A stretch of 38,597 nucleotides of DNA from Akkermansia muciniphila (GTDB lineage Bacteria > Verrucomicrobiota > Verrucomicrobiia > Limisphaerales > BJHT01): contig CAMAUZ010000076.1 of the NCBI GenBank assembly GCA_945861535.1, positions 1 through 38,597 of the forward strand. Reading direction: 5' to 3'. Positions 21,634 through 30,369 of the stretch are shown here, piece by piece (position 1 is the stretch's first letter; every line of letters begins with the position of its first letter). The notes below the pieces were generated by a model. That model did not search any database. It worked only from the letters and a program-made list of their open reading frames with translations, and was not told the DNA's origin. Position numbers and translations under genes: made by a program.

Positions 21634-24624
21634 CTATTTTTCCAAGATCACCACCGACTCGATCCCGGCCGCCGCCGCCGGCCACGGTTCGGGCGGGGGC
21701 GGATGGTGCGGCCAGTCGAGGGCGAGGGCGCGCAGTTCGCGGCGCAGCGACCACAAGTCCAGCCCGGCGGACTGGCTGAACAGCCAGCGGCTGTCGGGGC
21801 TGAAGGCGAACTGGCTGCCAGGGACAAAGCCATCGAACGTGACCAACTCGGCCAACGTGGTGGCCTCCAGCAGGCGCACGGGCGCGTGGTCATCCGTGAG
21901 CACGAGCAGGCGGCCATCGGGCGAGAAGACGGCCTGTCCCGGCGCACCTGAGGGCGCGCGGCGGGCCAGGCGGCGCTGCACGGCACCGGTGGCGGGATTC
22001 AGGAAGATGTATTCGCGGGCCGAACCGGCGACGAGGCTCTGGCCGTCGGGCGAGAAGGCGACCTGCGCGTGGATGTCCACGGCGAACTGGCGGCGTTGCG
22101 CGGGATCGTGCGCGGGCCAGAGCCACACGGCGGGCGCTTTCCACGCCCCGGCGGCCAGCCAGCGACCGTCGCGACTGACGGCGAGCCAGGTCAGCAACGC
22201 GGGCGCGGGAAAAATCTTCTCGCCCCCCGCGTCGGCGAAGCACCGCACTGCCGCGCCATCAATCCACCAGACGGCTTGGCCGCCCCGCACCGCCGAACCG
22301 GCGTCGCGATCCGGCGCTTCGCCGTGCGTCTGCGGCGGTCCGAGCACGAGTGCGCCGCCCTCCGTGCGCACCGGCCAGCGTTGGCAGGCGGTTTCGCCGC
22401 CGAGCAGGAGCGCGTCGCCGTCGAAGGCGGAGGAATGCGTGCGGCTGCCGGCGCGCGCCGCGAGCCAGCGGCCCGTGCGCCAGTCGTAGCACGCGAAACC
22501 GGAGCCGGTGCCCTGCACCAGCAGCCTTTGGTGGGCGTCGAGCTGGAGCGGCTCGCGCAAGCCCGCGCCCGGCGGCGGCGCAAATTCCCGCCAGCCGCCC
22601 GGCAGCGCGGTCGCCAGCAGCAGCACGTCGCCCGCGTAGCTGACGAGTCCCAGTCGGGTGCCGTCGCCGCTGAACTCCACCGGCACGCCGGCGGTGGCGA
22701 AGGTCATTTCCACCGCGCCGTTCGCGCTGTTCCAAAGCTTCGTCGTGCCGTCCCAGCTCGTGCTCGCCAGCCATTCGCCGGAAGGATGGAAGGCCAGTCC
22801 GTGAACGAGCGTCGCGTGGCCGCGCCGCTGGTGTCGGAGCGCGCCCGCGCGGAGATCCCACACCATCACCGCGCCGTCCCCGAAACCTGCCGCCAGCAGT
22901 TCGCCGCGATGATCGAGGGCAAAGCACGCCGGAATCGCGGGCAAGTCGAAGCGCTGTTCAGCGGCCCCGGTGGCGGAACTCCAGACTGTGATCGTCTTGT
23001 CCTTCGCCCACGCCAGCCGCTGGCCGCCTGCCTCCGCCTGCCCCCGGGGGAAGGAATTTTGGAACGGCACTTCGCGGAGCAATCGCCCGCTGCGGGCCTC
23101 GAACTCGCCGAGGACGCCGCGCGCCAGAATCACCCGGAGGCTCGCGCCCGCGGCGCGAATCGTGGCGACGGCTCCGGCGATCTCCCAGAGCTGCCGCCCG
23201 CGGCGCCAATCCCACCCCCGCACAACATTGTCGCTGGCCTGGCTGACGAGCAGGTCCGGGCCGTGGAAATGCGCCCAGCGCCGGGTGCCGAACGCGGCGG
23301 GCGACTGGAAGGTTGCCACGCTCGCGCCGGTGTGACTGTCGAGCACCACGAGCTTGCCCGCGGCCTCGCACCGGACGGCGTGTTCCAGCGCGGGCGAGAA
23401 ATCCGTCGGCGCATCCGTTTCGAGCAGGCCGAATGCGCCTTGCGTGACGACGCGCACATCGGGCAACCGCAGCGCCGCCGCTGCGACGCGGCGGGCCTCC
23501 GGGGAAGGCGTGCGGGCGGCGACCTGGCGCACGAGCGCGAGCGTTTCGAGCCGTTGCCCCGCGCGTTCGCTCCGCACCAGCGCGTCCGCCTGGGCGAGGA
23601 GCGCCCCGCTTTCCGCCAGTTCGGCCCGCACGCGCAAGGCCTGCTCGCGCCCGTGCTGCCAGCGCGCGAACGCCCCCGCGCCCAGCGCCGCCAGCGCCAC
23701 GCCCACGAGCAGTGCGGCGGCGCGGCGCGCGACCCGGAGCTGGCGTTCGAGGCCGCGCGCCCGGCGGAGTGAACGGCCCGCCTGGAGCTGCGCGAGGTCG
23801 GCGGCCAGTTCGTCCGCGCTGGCGTAGCGCCGCGCGGGATCGGCCTCGCACGCGCGCAGCAGCACTTCATTGAACTCCAGCGCCACCGCGTCGCCCACCC
23901 ACGCCGCCGGGATGGCGGGGAAGTCGTGGCGGTCTTTTCCCGTCGCGATTTCGTAGAGCACCTTGCCCAGTCCGAACACGTCGGCCTGCGGCCTCCCCGT
24001 GCCTTCGCGCGGGACGAAGCCCTCGGTGCCGACCACGCTGCGCACTTCGCCCGCCAGCCCCACGAGGCCGATGTCCGCGAGCTTCGCGCGGCCGTTCACG
24101 AAGATGATGTTCGAGGGTTTGAGGTCGCGGTGCACCAGCCCGTGCCGGTGCAGATGCGCCAGCCCCTGCGCGAGGGCGAGGCCGATGGCGGTGCAGTCGG
24201 CGATGGGGAGCGCGCCCCGCGCCGCTTCGGAGCGGAGGGTGCGCGGCAGGTAGCTGGCCACGTCGGCGGGTTCAGGGTCCACGGCATCCGCCAGCTCCAT
24301 CACGTAGTGGAATTGTGCGCGGTCGTCGCCCCAGCCCGCATGGAGCACTTGCATGAGCGCGTCATGCGTGCGGGAGACCGGCTCGAAGCGGCAGATGCCT
24401 TCGAACTCGCGCTCGAATGGCCGCGCCTCGTGGAAATCCTCGCGCCGAACAATTTTCACCGCGCGCAGCGCGCCGAGCGCCGTACGCGCGAGCCACACCT
24501 CGCCATAGCTCCCACGCCCGATGCGGCGCAGCAGGTCGTGGCCGGCCACGGGCGGGGCCGCGCGGTCGGCGGGCGCGTGGCGGGCAGCGTCGGCTTCGAG
24601 CCGGGTGGCGGAGGCGGTGGGCAT
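21634..24624 (-). CDS. serine/threonine protein kinase with WD40 repeats
   Basis: A 996-residue membrane-anchored kinase. The kinase domain spans about residues 27-285: glycine loop IGRGSYGEVWLA (35-46), K57 in AVKIV, catalytic loop HRDLKPSN (165-172), and the magnesium loop, which reads DIG (184-186) instead of DFG. The activation segment has GTEGFVPREGTGRPQADVFG. A single transmembrane helix lies at about 302-321 after a basic stretch. The remaining ~650 residues are WD40-type repeats (FDLPAIPACFALDHRGELLA, MVWDLRAGALRHQRRGHA, GLAFHPSGEWLASTSWDGTT), so a large propeller probably faces the periplasm. The ECF sigma gene is 51 bp upstream and the repeat protein 49 bp downstream, all on one strand. 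Confidence 0.93.
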   Translation of the reverse strand: MPTASATRLEADAARHAPADRAAPPVAGHDLLRRIGRGSYGEVWLARTALGALRAVKIVRREDFHEARPFEREFEGICRFEPVSRTHDALMQVLHAGWGDDRAQFHYVMELADAVDPEPADVASYLPRTLRSEAARGALPIADCTAIGLALAQGLAHLHRHGLVHRDLKPSNIIFVNGRAKLADIGLVGLAGEVRSVVGTEGFVPREGTGRPQADVFGLGKVLYEIATGKDRHDFPAIPAAWVGDAVALEFNEVLLRACEADPARRYASADELAADLAQLQAGRSLRRARGLERQLRVARRAAALLVGVALAALGAGAFARWQHGREQALRVRAELAESGALLAQADALVRSERAGQRLETLALVRQVAARTPSPEARRVAAAALRLPDVRVVTQGAFGLLETDAPTDFSPALEHAVRCEAAGKLVVLDSHTGASVATFQSPAAFGTRRWAHFHGPDLLVSQASDNVVRGWDWRRGRQLWEIAGAVATIRAAGASLRVILARGVLGEFEARSGRLLREVPFQNSFPRGQAEAGGQRLAWAKDKTITVWSSATGAAEQRFDLPAIPACFALDHRGELLAAGFGDGAVMVWDLRAGALRHQRRGHATLVHGLAFHPSGEWLASTSWDGTTKLWNSANGAVEMTFATAGVPVEFSGDGTRLGLVSYAGDVLLLATALPGGWREFAPPPGAGLREPLQLDAHQRLLVQGTGSGFACYDWRTGRWLAARAGSRTHSSAFDGDALLLGGETACQRWPVRTEGGALVLGPPQTHGEAPDRDAGSAVRGGQAVWWIDGAAVRCFADAGGEKIFPAPALLTWLAVSRDGRWLAAGAWKAPAVWLWPAHDPAQRRQFAVDIHAQVAFSPDGQSLVAGSAREYIFLNPATGAVQRRLARRAPSGAPGQAVFSPDGRLLVLTDDHAPVRLLEATTLAELVTFDGFVPGSQFAFSPDSRWLFSQSAGLDLWSLRRELRALALDWPHHPPPPEPWPAAAAGIESVVILEK

Positions 24625-24675
24625 GATGGCGCGGCTGTATCTACCGGCTGTATCCGTGCGCGGCGCGGGGTTGTT

Positions 24676-25284
24676 TCAACGATTCGCTTCGGCCTCCAGG
24701 CGGCGGATTTCCTTGGCGAGGAGCTTGGCGACGCGATGCCGGGTCACGCGGACGTTGAGGTTGGAGAGGTTCAGCGCGCGCGCGACCGCGGCGATGGGCA
24801 GGCCCTGGTTCACGCTCAGGTCGAAAATCTGGAACTGCCGCGGCTTCACCTTTTCCTTCAGCCGCGCGACCGCCGTGTCGAGCAGGCTGCGCCGCCATTC
24901 CTCGTCCCACAGTTGCTCGAGGTCCGCCGGCACGGCGGTCGCGTTGCTCTCCCCCTCGCCGGTCGCGCTGGGGAGACGGCAGCCCTTGCGCCGCTGAAAA
25001 TCCACGACCCGCGAATGGATGACGAGCATGAGCCACGCCTTGAACGAGCCGTTCACCGGCTCATAGACAAAGCCGCGCATCTTCTTCGCCACGCTCACGA
25101 CGATCTCCTGCACGACATCCTCCGCCTCGTCCCGTCGCAGTCCGTAGCGCTGGGCGGTGTTGAAAATGAAGCGGCTGTATGTGTCAAAAAACTCGCGCCA
25201 GCCACCCGCGTCGCTCCAGTGGCTCAACCGGGCGAGCAGGCTGCGCCGCGTGGGGAGGAACTCGTCGGGATTCTGATCGGGCAT
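24676..25284 (-). CDS. ECF-family RNA polymerase sigma factor
   Basis: A 202-residue sigma-70 family factor. Region 2 reads REFFDTYSRFIFNTAQRYG, LRRDEAEDVVQEIVVSVAKK and GSFKAWLMLVIHSRVVDFQR; region 4 reads KPRQFQIFDLSVNQGLPIAA and NLSNLNVRVTRHRVAKLLAK. The wording of region 2 is that of ECF factors common in Planctomycetes and Verrucomicrobia, often found beside serine/threonine kinases. The start is taken as ATG 25284 (MPDQNPDEFLPTRRSLLARL); the longer frame to 25350 adds a low-complexity leader. No anti-sigma factor is adjacent, so the kinase 51 bp downstream is the likely regulator. Confidence 0.93.
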   Translation of the reverse strand: MPDQNPDEFLPTRRSLLARLSHWSDAGGWREFFDTYSRFIFNTAQRYGLRRDEAEDVVQEIVVSVAKKMRGFVYEPVNGSFKAWLMLVIHSRVVDFQRRKGCRLPSATGEGESNATAVPADLEQLWDEEWRRSLLDTAVARLKEKVKPRQFQIFDLSVNQGLPIAAVARALNLSNLNVRVTRHRVAKLLAKEIRRLEAEANR

Positions 25285-25332
25285 CGCCACAGCGTGGGCA
25301 GTCCCGTGGGACGCGACAAGTGGTAAAGCCGC

Positions 25333-25358
25333 CGGGAGGCGGGCTGGCAAGCCTCCCG
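25333..25358. terminator. hairpin between the rsuA-like gene and the sigma gene
   Basis: CGGGAGGC (25333-25340) and GCCTCCCG (25351-25358) form a perfect eight-base stem with a ten-base loop. It lies 30-57 bp past the stop of the minus-strand pseudouridine synthase gene. It could separate that gene's transcript from the sigma operon. No strong T-tract is present on the minus strand. Confidence 0.4.
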
Positions 25359-25389
25359 CCCGTGCGGGCCACCAGCGGCAGAGTTTCGC

Positions 25390-26148
25390 TCATCCCTCCC
25401 GTCCAAACCCCGCCGGCAGCGACAGCAACCGCCATTTCCCGATCTCCAAATCCCTCGCATCGATTTCACCAAAACTCCGCCGATGCAATCGCGTCACGTT
25501 GTAGCCTTGGCTCGCGAACATCCGTTTCACCTGATGAAATTTCCCCTCGACCAGATGCAGCCACGCCTCGCGCGGTGCGCGAATCTCCAGCGTCGCCGGC
25601 AGACACGCCTTCTCCTCGTCCTCCAACACCAGTTCGCCTGCCGCGAAAACTCCGACCAATCCCGGCTCCAGATCGCGATCCACCGTCACCTCGTAAATCT
25701 TCGTCACCTTGTGCTTGGGCGAGGTCCAGCGCTGCACCAACTCGCCAATGTCTGTCACGAGCAGCACGCCGGTGGTGTCCTTGTCGAGCCGCCCGATGGT
25801 CGTCACCGGCGGATTCCGTTTCAGCCAGCGCGGCGGGAGCAGCTCATAAACACTCGGCCCCTCCTTCGTTCCGTGCGAACACACGTAGCCCGCCGGCTTG
25901 TGCAACAACGCGAGAATTCCCTCGGGACATTCCACCGGCTCGCCTTCCACGAGCACGTCGCTGACCGCCACCTTCACATCCGCCGTCTTCGGTATTTCTC
26001 CCGCGACTGTGACGAGTCCGCGTTGCACCCACACGCGCGCCTGGCTGCGACTGCAGTAGCCGTAATTGGAGAGAATCTGGTCGAGCCGCCGCCGCGATTT
26101 GGTTTCTTGCACGCGCTCCTTGTAACGACCCGCGACGCACAACTCCAC
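25390..26148 (-). CDS. RsuA-family rRNA pseudouridine synthase
   Basis: A 252-residue pseudouridine synthase of the RsuA/RluB/E/F family. An S4 RNA-binding domain lies at about residues 18-68 (RRLDQILSNYGYCSRSQARV, RGLVTVAGEI). The catalytic domain has HKPAG (83-87), IGRLDKDTTGVLLVT with catalytic D122, and EGKFHQVKRMFASQGYNVTR, the family's C-terminal motif. It isomerises a uridine in ribosomal RNA; which one cannot be told from sequence alone. The start is GTG 26148; GTG 26109, thirteen codons further in, is a reasonable alternative since the S4 domain begins just after it. Confidence 0.92.
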   Translation of the reverse strand: MELCVAGRYKERVQETKSRRRLDQILSNYGYCSRSQARVWVQRGLVTVAGEIPKTADVKVAVSDVLVEGEPVECPEGILALLHKPAGYVCSHGTKEGPSVYELLPPRWLKRNPPVTTIGRLDKDTTGVLLVTDIGELVQRWTSPKHKVTKIYEVTVDRDLEPGLVGVFAAGELVLEDEEKACLPATLEIRAPREAWLHLVEGKFHQVKRMFASQGYNVTRLHRRSFGEIDARDLEIGKWRLLSLPAGFGREG

Positions 26149-26179
26149 CGCCTTCGCGCAGTGGAATCAGGGAAATGGA

Positions 26180-26299
26180 TTGGCAGGGGGATTTTAGGGC
26201 AAAGGAATGGAGGCAAAGGAATGGGGGAATGGAAATGGACGCGGGGAAGTTTCTCTCATTCCTTTGCCTCCATTCCTTTGCCCCAAATTCCCCTGCCAA
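26180..26299. repeat. GCAAAGGAATGGAG palindrome, copy 1
   Basis: Left arm 26180-26223 (TTGGCAGGGGGATTTTAGGG...) and right arm 26257-26299 are inverted copies over about 43 bases. Each arm contains two near-tandem units, GGCAAAGGAATGGA and GGCAAAGGAATG. It lies between the pseudouridine synthase and xylB. A second copy occurs at 28263-28347, on the other side of xylB. Confidence 0.85.
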
Positions 26300-26381
26300 C
26301 TCGGCTTTGGAGCTGAGCGTGCGAGCCGGCGCGGGCGGTCTTTAATTCAATGCGGGGCGGCCCGCCCACGCTCCTCCACGC

Positions 26382-27908
26382 CTACCTTGTCACCAATGCC
26401 CGATGCTGCGGGAACACGCCGCGCAGCGCCTTCGACGTCGCGTCCTGCAGCGCCTGCACCTGCCGGTAGGTCTCGACGTTCTTCGCGTTCGGCGTCGCCG
26501 TCTCCGCCTTGTTCAGCGTCACGAACTGATCGGTGATCGCATCAATCGCGACATCCTCGCCCTGCCCGCGCCGCCAGCACCAGAGCGCCTGCAACGCCGC
26601 ACCATACGCCGCGCCCTCGCTCACCTTCAGCGTCACCACCTCCGCGTTGAAAACATCCGCCATCACCTGCCGCCAGAGCTTGGACTTGGCACCGCCGCCG
26701 GTGGCGCGGATTTGCGTCGGCTTCACCCCGAGTTCCGCGAGGCGGCGCAGGCCGTAATTCATGCCGAGCGTCACGCCTTCCATCGCCGCGCGGGCGAAGT
26801 GCTGCGCGGTGAAGGTCTTGGGATTCACGCCGAGGAAAACTCCCGTGCCCGCCGGCACGTTGGGCGTGCGCTCGCCATCGAGATACGGCACCAGTACCAG
26901 CCCATCGCAGCCCGCTGGCGCGCTCGCGGCGACGGCGGCGAATTTGTCATGCGTCCAGCCGAAATACTGCCGCGCCATCTCCGTCGCGACCGTGACGTTC
27001 ATCGTGCAGAGCAGCGGCAGCCAGCGGTTGGTGGAATCGCAGAACGCCGCGATCTCGCCCTGCGGATCGATGACCGGTTTCTCGGCGCAGGCGTAAATAG
27101 TGCCGCTCGTGCCGAAGCTCGCCGTGATGACGCCAGGTCGCGTGTTTCCGGTGCCAATCGCGCCCATCATGTTGTCCCCGCCGCCCGCGCTCACGACCAC
27201 CTCCGCGCTCAACCCCAGCGCCTTCGCCGTCGTGGCTTGGAGTCGCCCTGCCGCCTGATCGCTCGCGCGCAAGGGCGGCAGCTTTCCCGCGAGATCGTCG
27301 TCGATCGCCTTCAGCACCGCGGCCGACCACTGGCGCTTGCGCACGTCCAGCAGCGCGGTGCCGCTGGCGTCGCCGTATTCCATCGTGGCCTGGCCGGTGA
27401 GCCAGAAATTGAGGTAATCGTGCGGCAACAGCACCGTCGCGAGCCGCGCGAAATTTTCCGGCTCATGATTTTTCAACCAGAGAATCTTCGGCGCGGTGAA
27501 GCCCGGCGCGATCGAGTTGCCAACCGCTTTGATTGCGGCCTTCAACCCGCCGAGTTTGCCGGTGATCTCCTCGCACTCGGCGATGGTCGAGGTGTCGCAC
27601 CAGAGTTTGGCGGCGCGGATGACCTCGCCGTTTTTGTCGAGCGGCACAAAGCCGTGCTGCTGTCCGCTCACGCCGATGGCCTTCACTTCGGCGGCGGTGG
27701 CCTTGGCGGCTTTGAGCGCGGCTTTCATGGCCTTCGCCGTCGCGTCGCGCCAGGTATGCGGATGCTGCTCCTTCGCGCCGGGCGGGAGGTTCGGGATGAG
27801 GTCGTAAGCGGCGGACGCGCTGCCGAGGACCTTGCCGGATTTGGCGTCCACGACGAGAGCCTTGGTGGATTGAGTGCCGCTGTCGATGCCGAGAACGAGG
27901 GTGCGCAT
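26382..27908 (-). CDS. xylB: xylulokinase
   Basis: A 508-residue FGGY-family sugar kinase that phosphorylates D-xylulose with ATP to xylulose-5-phosphate, feeding the pentose phosphate pathway. Seen in sequence: the N-terminal phosphate loop GIDSGTQSTKALVVD (7-21), SGQQHGFVPLD with the substrate-side residues, LWCDTSTIAE, the catalytic Asp D245 in SAGGGDNMMGAIG, VPYLDGERTPNVPAGTG, and the C-terminal ATP-binding RATGGGAKSKLWRQVMADVF. Length and motif order are normal. No xylose isomerase or transporter gene is adjacent. Copies of one palindromic repeat lie on both sides of the gene. Confidence 0.93.
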   Translation of the reverse strand: MRTLVLGIDSGTQSTKALVVDAKSGKVLGSASAAYDLIPNLPPGAKEQHPHTWRDATAKAMKAALKAAKATAAEVKAIGVSGQQHGFVPLDKNGEVIRAAKLWCDTSTIAECEEITGKLGGLKAAIKAVGNSIAPGFTAPKILWLKNHEPENFARLATVLLPHDYLNFWLTGQATMEYGDASGTALLDVRKRQWSAAVLKAIDDDLAGKLPPLRASDQAAGRLQATTAKALGLSAEVVVSAGGGDNMMGAIGTGNTRPGVITASFGTSGTIYACAEKPVIDPQGEIAAFCDSTNRWLPLLCTMNVTVATEMARQYFGWTHDKFAAVAASAPAGCDGLVLVPYLDGERTPNVPAGTGVFLGVNPKTFTAQHFARAAMEGVTLGMNYGLRRLAELGVKPTQIRATGGGAKSKLWRQVMADVFNAEVVTLKVSEGAAYGAALQALWCWRRGQGEDVAIDAITDQFVTLNKAETATPNAKNVETYRQVQALQDATSKALRGVFPQHRALVTR

Positions 27909-28026
27909 GGGAATGAAAATGGGTGTCGCTGAGTGTCGTTAAGAGTGCTGGTCGCGGTTGATTTCGCTGACGGGCGCGGAGGATGAACATCGCCCTCGGG
28001 AGTGTCCAAACCTTTTCGTGAAACCG

Positions 28027-28112
28027 CTCGTAGCCGCCGACGTGAGGAGGCGGACGGCCTCGCCGCAGCGCCCAATCCGCCTGCCAACGTCCGCCTCGTC
28101 GGCGTCCGCCTC
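28027..28112. repeat. CGTAGCCGCCG-GAGGAGGCGGA palindrome
   Basis: The left arm CTCGTAGCCGCCGACGTGAG and following GAGGCGGACG (28027-28056) pair with CGTCCGCCTCGTCGGCGTCC (from 28088) with one three-base gap. It is the same family as the palindrome after recF (18171). It lies in the 717-bp region upstream of both xylB (minus) and the DUF1501 gene (plus). Confidence 0.7.
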
Positions 28113-28262
28113 TGCCCCCATCTCCGGCCTCCGTGCGGAATGGCGAAATCATTAACGGCCTGTCACCACGGGGCTTTGCCACCTTTTGGTGCGTATGCAT
28201 CAAAAGGTTGCGGCGTTGATGCCGGGGTTTTCCACCCTGCCTTTGCCCAATCCCCGAAACGG

Positions 28263-28347
28263 ATTTTGCAAAGGAATGGAGGCAAAGGAATGAAGACAAA
28301 AAGTTTCCGCGTCCCCATTCCTTTGCCTCCATTCCTTTGCCCAAAAT
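28263..28347. repeat. GCAAAGGAATGGAG palindrome, copy 2
   Basis: Left arm 28263-28292 (ATTTTGCAAAGGAATGGAGG...) and right arm 28316-28347 are inverted copies, the left lacking two bases. The arms are nearly identical to those of copy 1 at 26180. The rest of the 717-bp gap between xylB and the DUF1501 gene (27909-28625) holds the palindrome at 28027 and no recognisable gene. Confidence 0.85.
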
Positions 28348-28625
28348 TTCCCTGCCCCATTGCCGTGCGCCGATCGGCACCGCGCCACTCGCTGCCAACG
28401 TCCGTCCCTCCGCCTGCCAAGTATGCTGGTCCCATGCTGCGCCGTTTCGATGCTCGGATGCTGCAACTTCGGGGGCGTGCGGAAGTCCCCGCCGCGCGGG
28501 AACCGCGCGTTGCACCACCCGCGCCCGGCTGCTAGCCTGCCTCCATCGCCGCCGAAATTTTCTGCCATTCAGTGCGGACGGCGGACTGCGGTGCGGATGA
28601 TGACGGCGCGGGCAAAACCGATTTT

Positions 28626-30029
28626 ATGCAAAGCAACCGACACGATGGATTCCAGCCGGAACGCGGACGTTTCGCGATCAGCCGCCGGCGCATGTTGCAG
28701 GTCGGCGGGTTGGGCATGTTCGGACTGTCGTTGCCGAAGATTCTGCGCGCCGAGGCGCTGAAGAAGGGACCGCCACCGAAGGCCAAGTCGGTGATCTTCC
28801 TGTTTCAGTGGGGCGGCCCGAGTCATCTCGAGACGTTCGACATGAAACCGAACGCGCCCGAGGGCATCCGCGGTTTGCACAAGCCCATCGCGTCCAACGC
28901 CGACGGCATCCAAGTCTCCGAGCATCTGCCGCGCGTGGCGAAGGTGATGGACAAGGTGACGCTCATCCGGTCCATGCACCACACGATGAAGAATCACAAT
29001 TCAGCCGGGTATTACGCGCTCACGGGCCACGCGCCGGCGACCGATGACCAGCGGCTGAAAGATTCGGTCGAACTGTTCCCCGGCTACGGCTCGGTGGTGG
29101 ACAAACTCGCGCCGATCAGCGGCGAGATGCCCACGTTTGTCGGCTATCCCTACACGATCTCGGACGGCTCGATCACGCCGGGACAACACGCGAGTTTTCT
29201 CGGGAAGCTCCACGATCCGTTGCTGATTTTGCGCGATCCGAACGAGCCGGGATTCGGCCTGCCGGAGCTGAGCCTGCCGTCGAATCTGAGCTACGAACGG
29301 CTGGCGGCGCGGCGCGAATTGCAGAAGGTGATCGATGCGCAAACGCGGCTGCTCGATTACTCCGGCGCGGCGAAGGGACTCGACGCCTACTACGAGCGCG
29401 CGCTGACGATGCTGCACTCCACGCGGCTGCGGGACGCGTTCAATCTCGAGGCCGAACCGGCCAAGGTGCGCGACTCCTACGGCCGCACGCCCTACGGCCA
29501 GGGCTGCCTGTTGGCGCGGCGGCTCGTCGAGGCGGGGGTGAAATTCGTGAACGTCTATTTCTCTGACAATATCGGCGGGCGCACGACCACCGACGGCGGC
29601 TGGGACACGCACGGTTTCGACAACACCCGCATGTTCCCGATCATCGAGAAGCGCCATCTGCCGATCACCGATCAGACCCTGCCGACGCTGCTCAACGATC
29701 TCGAAGCGCGCGGCTTGCTCGACTCGACGCTCGTCGTGTGGGTCGGAGAATTCGGTCGCACGCCGCGAATCAACGCCAACATCAGTCGTGACCATTGGCC
29801 GCAATGCTACACCGCGCTGCTCGCGGGCGGCGGGACCAAGCGCGGCTTCGTCCACGGCGCATCGGACAAACGCGGCGAGTTCCCGGCCACCAGTCCCGTC
29901 ACCCCCGACGACCTCGCCGCGACGATCTACCACCTGCTCGGCATCGACCCCGCGTCCGAGGTTCTCGACACGCTCAAACGCCCGCTGCCGATCTCCTACG
30001 GCAAACCGGTGCTGGAAGTGATGGCGTAA
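28626..30029 (+). CDS. DUF1501 Tat-exported protein
   Basis: A 467-residue DUF1501 protein starting at ATG 28626. A twin-arginine signal is clear (FAISRRRMLQVGGLGMFGLS). Family blocks are VIFLFQWGGPSHLETFDMKP, QVSEHLPRVAKVMDKVTLIR, GCLLARRLVEAGVKFVNVYF, VVWVGEFGRTPRIN and DHWPQCYTALLAGGGTKRG. The fold is alkaline-phosphatase-like with probable metal binding; the reaction is unknown. It is more distant from the DUF1501 at 15290 than a recent duplicate would be. The PVC heme-binding gene follows 340 bp downstream in the same direction, but the spacer contains repeat DNA. Confidence 0.92.
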   Translation: MQSNRHDGFQPERGRFAISRRRMLQVGGLGMFGLSLPKILRAEALKKGPPPKAKSVIFLFQWGGPSHLETFDMKPNAPEGIRGLHKPIASNADGIQVSEHLPRVAKVMDKVTLIRSMHHTMKNHNSAGYYALTGHAPATDDQRLKDSVELFPGYGSVVDKLAPISGEMPTFVGYPYTISDGSITPGQHASFLGKLHDPLLILRDPNEPGFGLPELSLPSNLSYERLAARRELQKVIDAQTRLLDYSGAAKGLDAYYERALTMLHSTRLRDAFNLEAEPAKVRDSYGRTPYGQGCLLARRLVEAGVKFVNVYFSDNIGGRTTTDGGWDTHGFDNTRMFPIIEKRHLPITDQTLPTLLNDLEARGLLDSTLVVWVGEFGRTPRINANISRDHWPQCYTALLAGGGTKRGFVHGASDKRGEFPATSPVTPDDLAATIYHLLGIDPASEVLDTLKRPLPISYGKPVLEVMA

Positions 30030-30369
30030 GCCGGAACCCGGTAGGGCCGCGCTGCCGCGCATTTCCCGGTCCCGACGCGGACGACGGACGACGGACGACG
30101 CCGGCCGGTGTGGTTGAACATCGCGGCACGGACGGGGACGGTCACGGACCCACGCAGCGCTTCCGTGACTCAGTCCCCTCTTTTCGTGCCTTTCGCGTCT
30201 TTCGTGGTTCATCCCACCTGCCGAATCCAAGTTCCGCAATCGGGAAGGCGCCGACGCTCGCTCACTCCCTCACTGACACCGCGCTCATCCGACTCATGAA
30301 ATGATTGGCCTTTGCACTCGTTTCCCCGTTTCATCCGGGGCATCTCAGTATTCGCAACAGGAAAATCTT
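30030..30369. other. 340-bp spacer with tandem and dispersed repeats
   Basis: The spacer has a seven-base tandem (CGGACGA three times, 30078-30098), a hairpin GTCACGGA (30141-30148) with TCCGTGAC (30162-30169), and the pyrimidine-rich string TTTTCGTGCCTTTCGCGTCT followed by TTCGTGGTTCAT (30181-30212). The last resembles one arm of a CACAGAG-type dispersed repeat with no partner here. No gene is seen. Confidence 0.5.

Noticed and set aside
26180-26299. Possible CRISPR-like repeat because of repeated GGCAAAGGAATG units
   Set aside because: Only two units per arm in inverted arrangement and no regular spacers; it is a palindrome, not an array.
26403-27932. A 509-codon plus-strand frame opposite xylB
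   Set aside because: Antisense shadow; xylB on the other strand has all FGGY kinase motifs.
30078-30098. CGGACGA tandem as a possible binding-site array (iteron)
   Set aside because: Only three short units with no origin-like or AT-rich region nearby; more likely a small slippage repeat.
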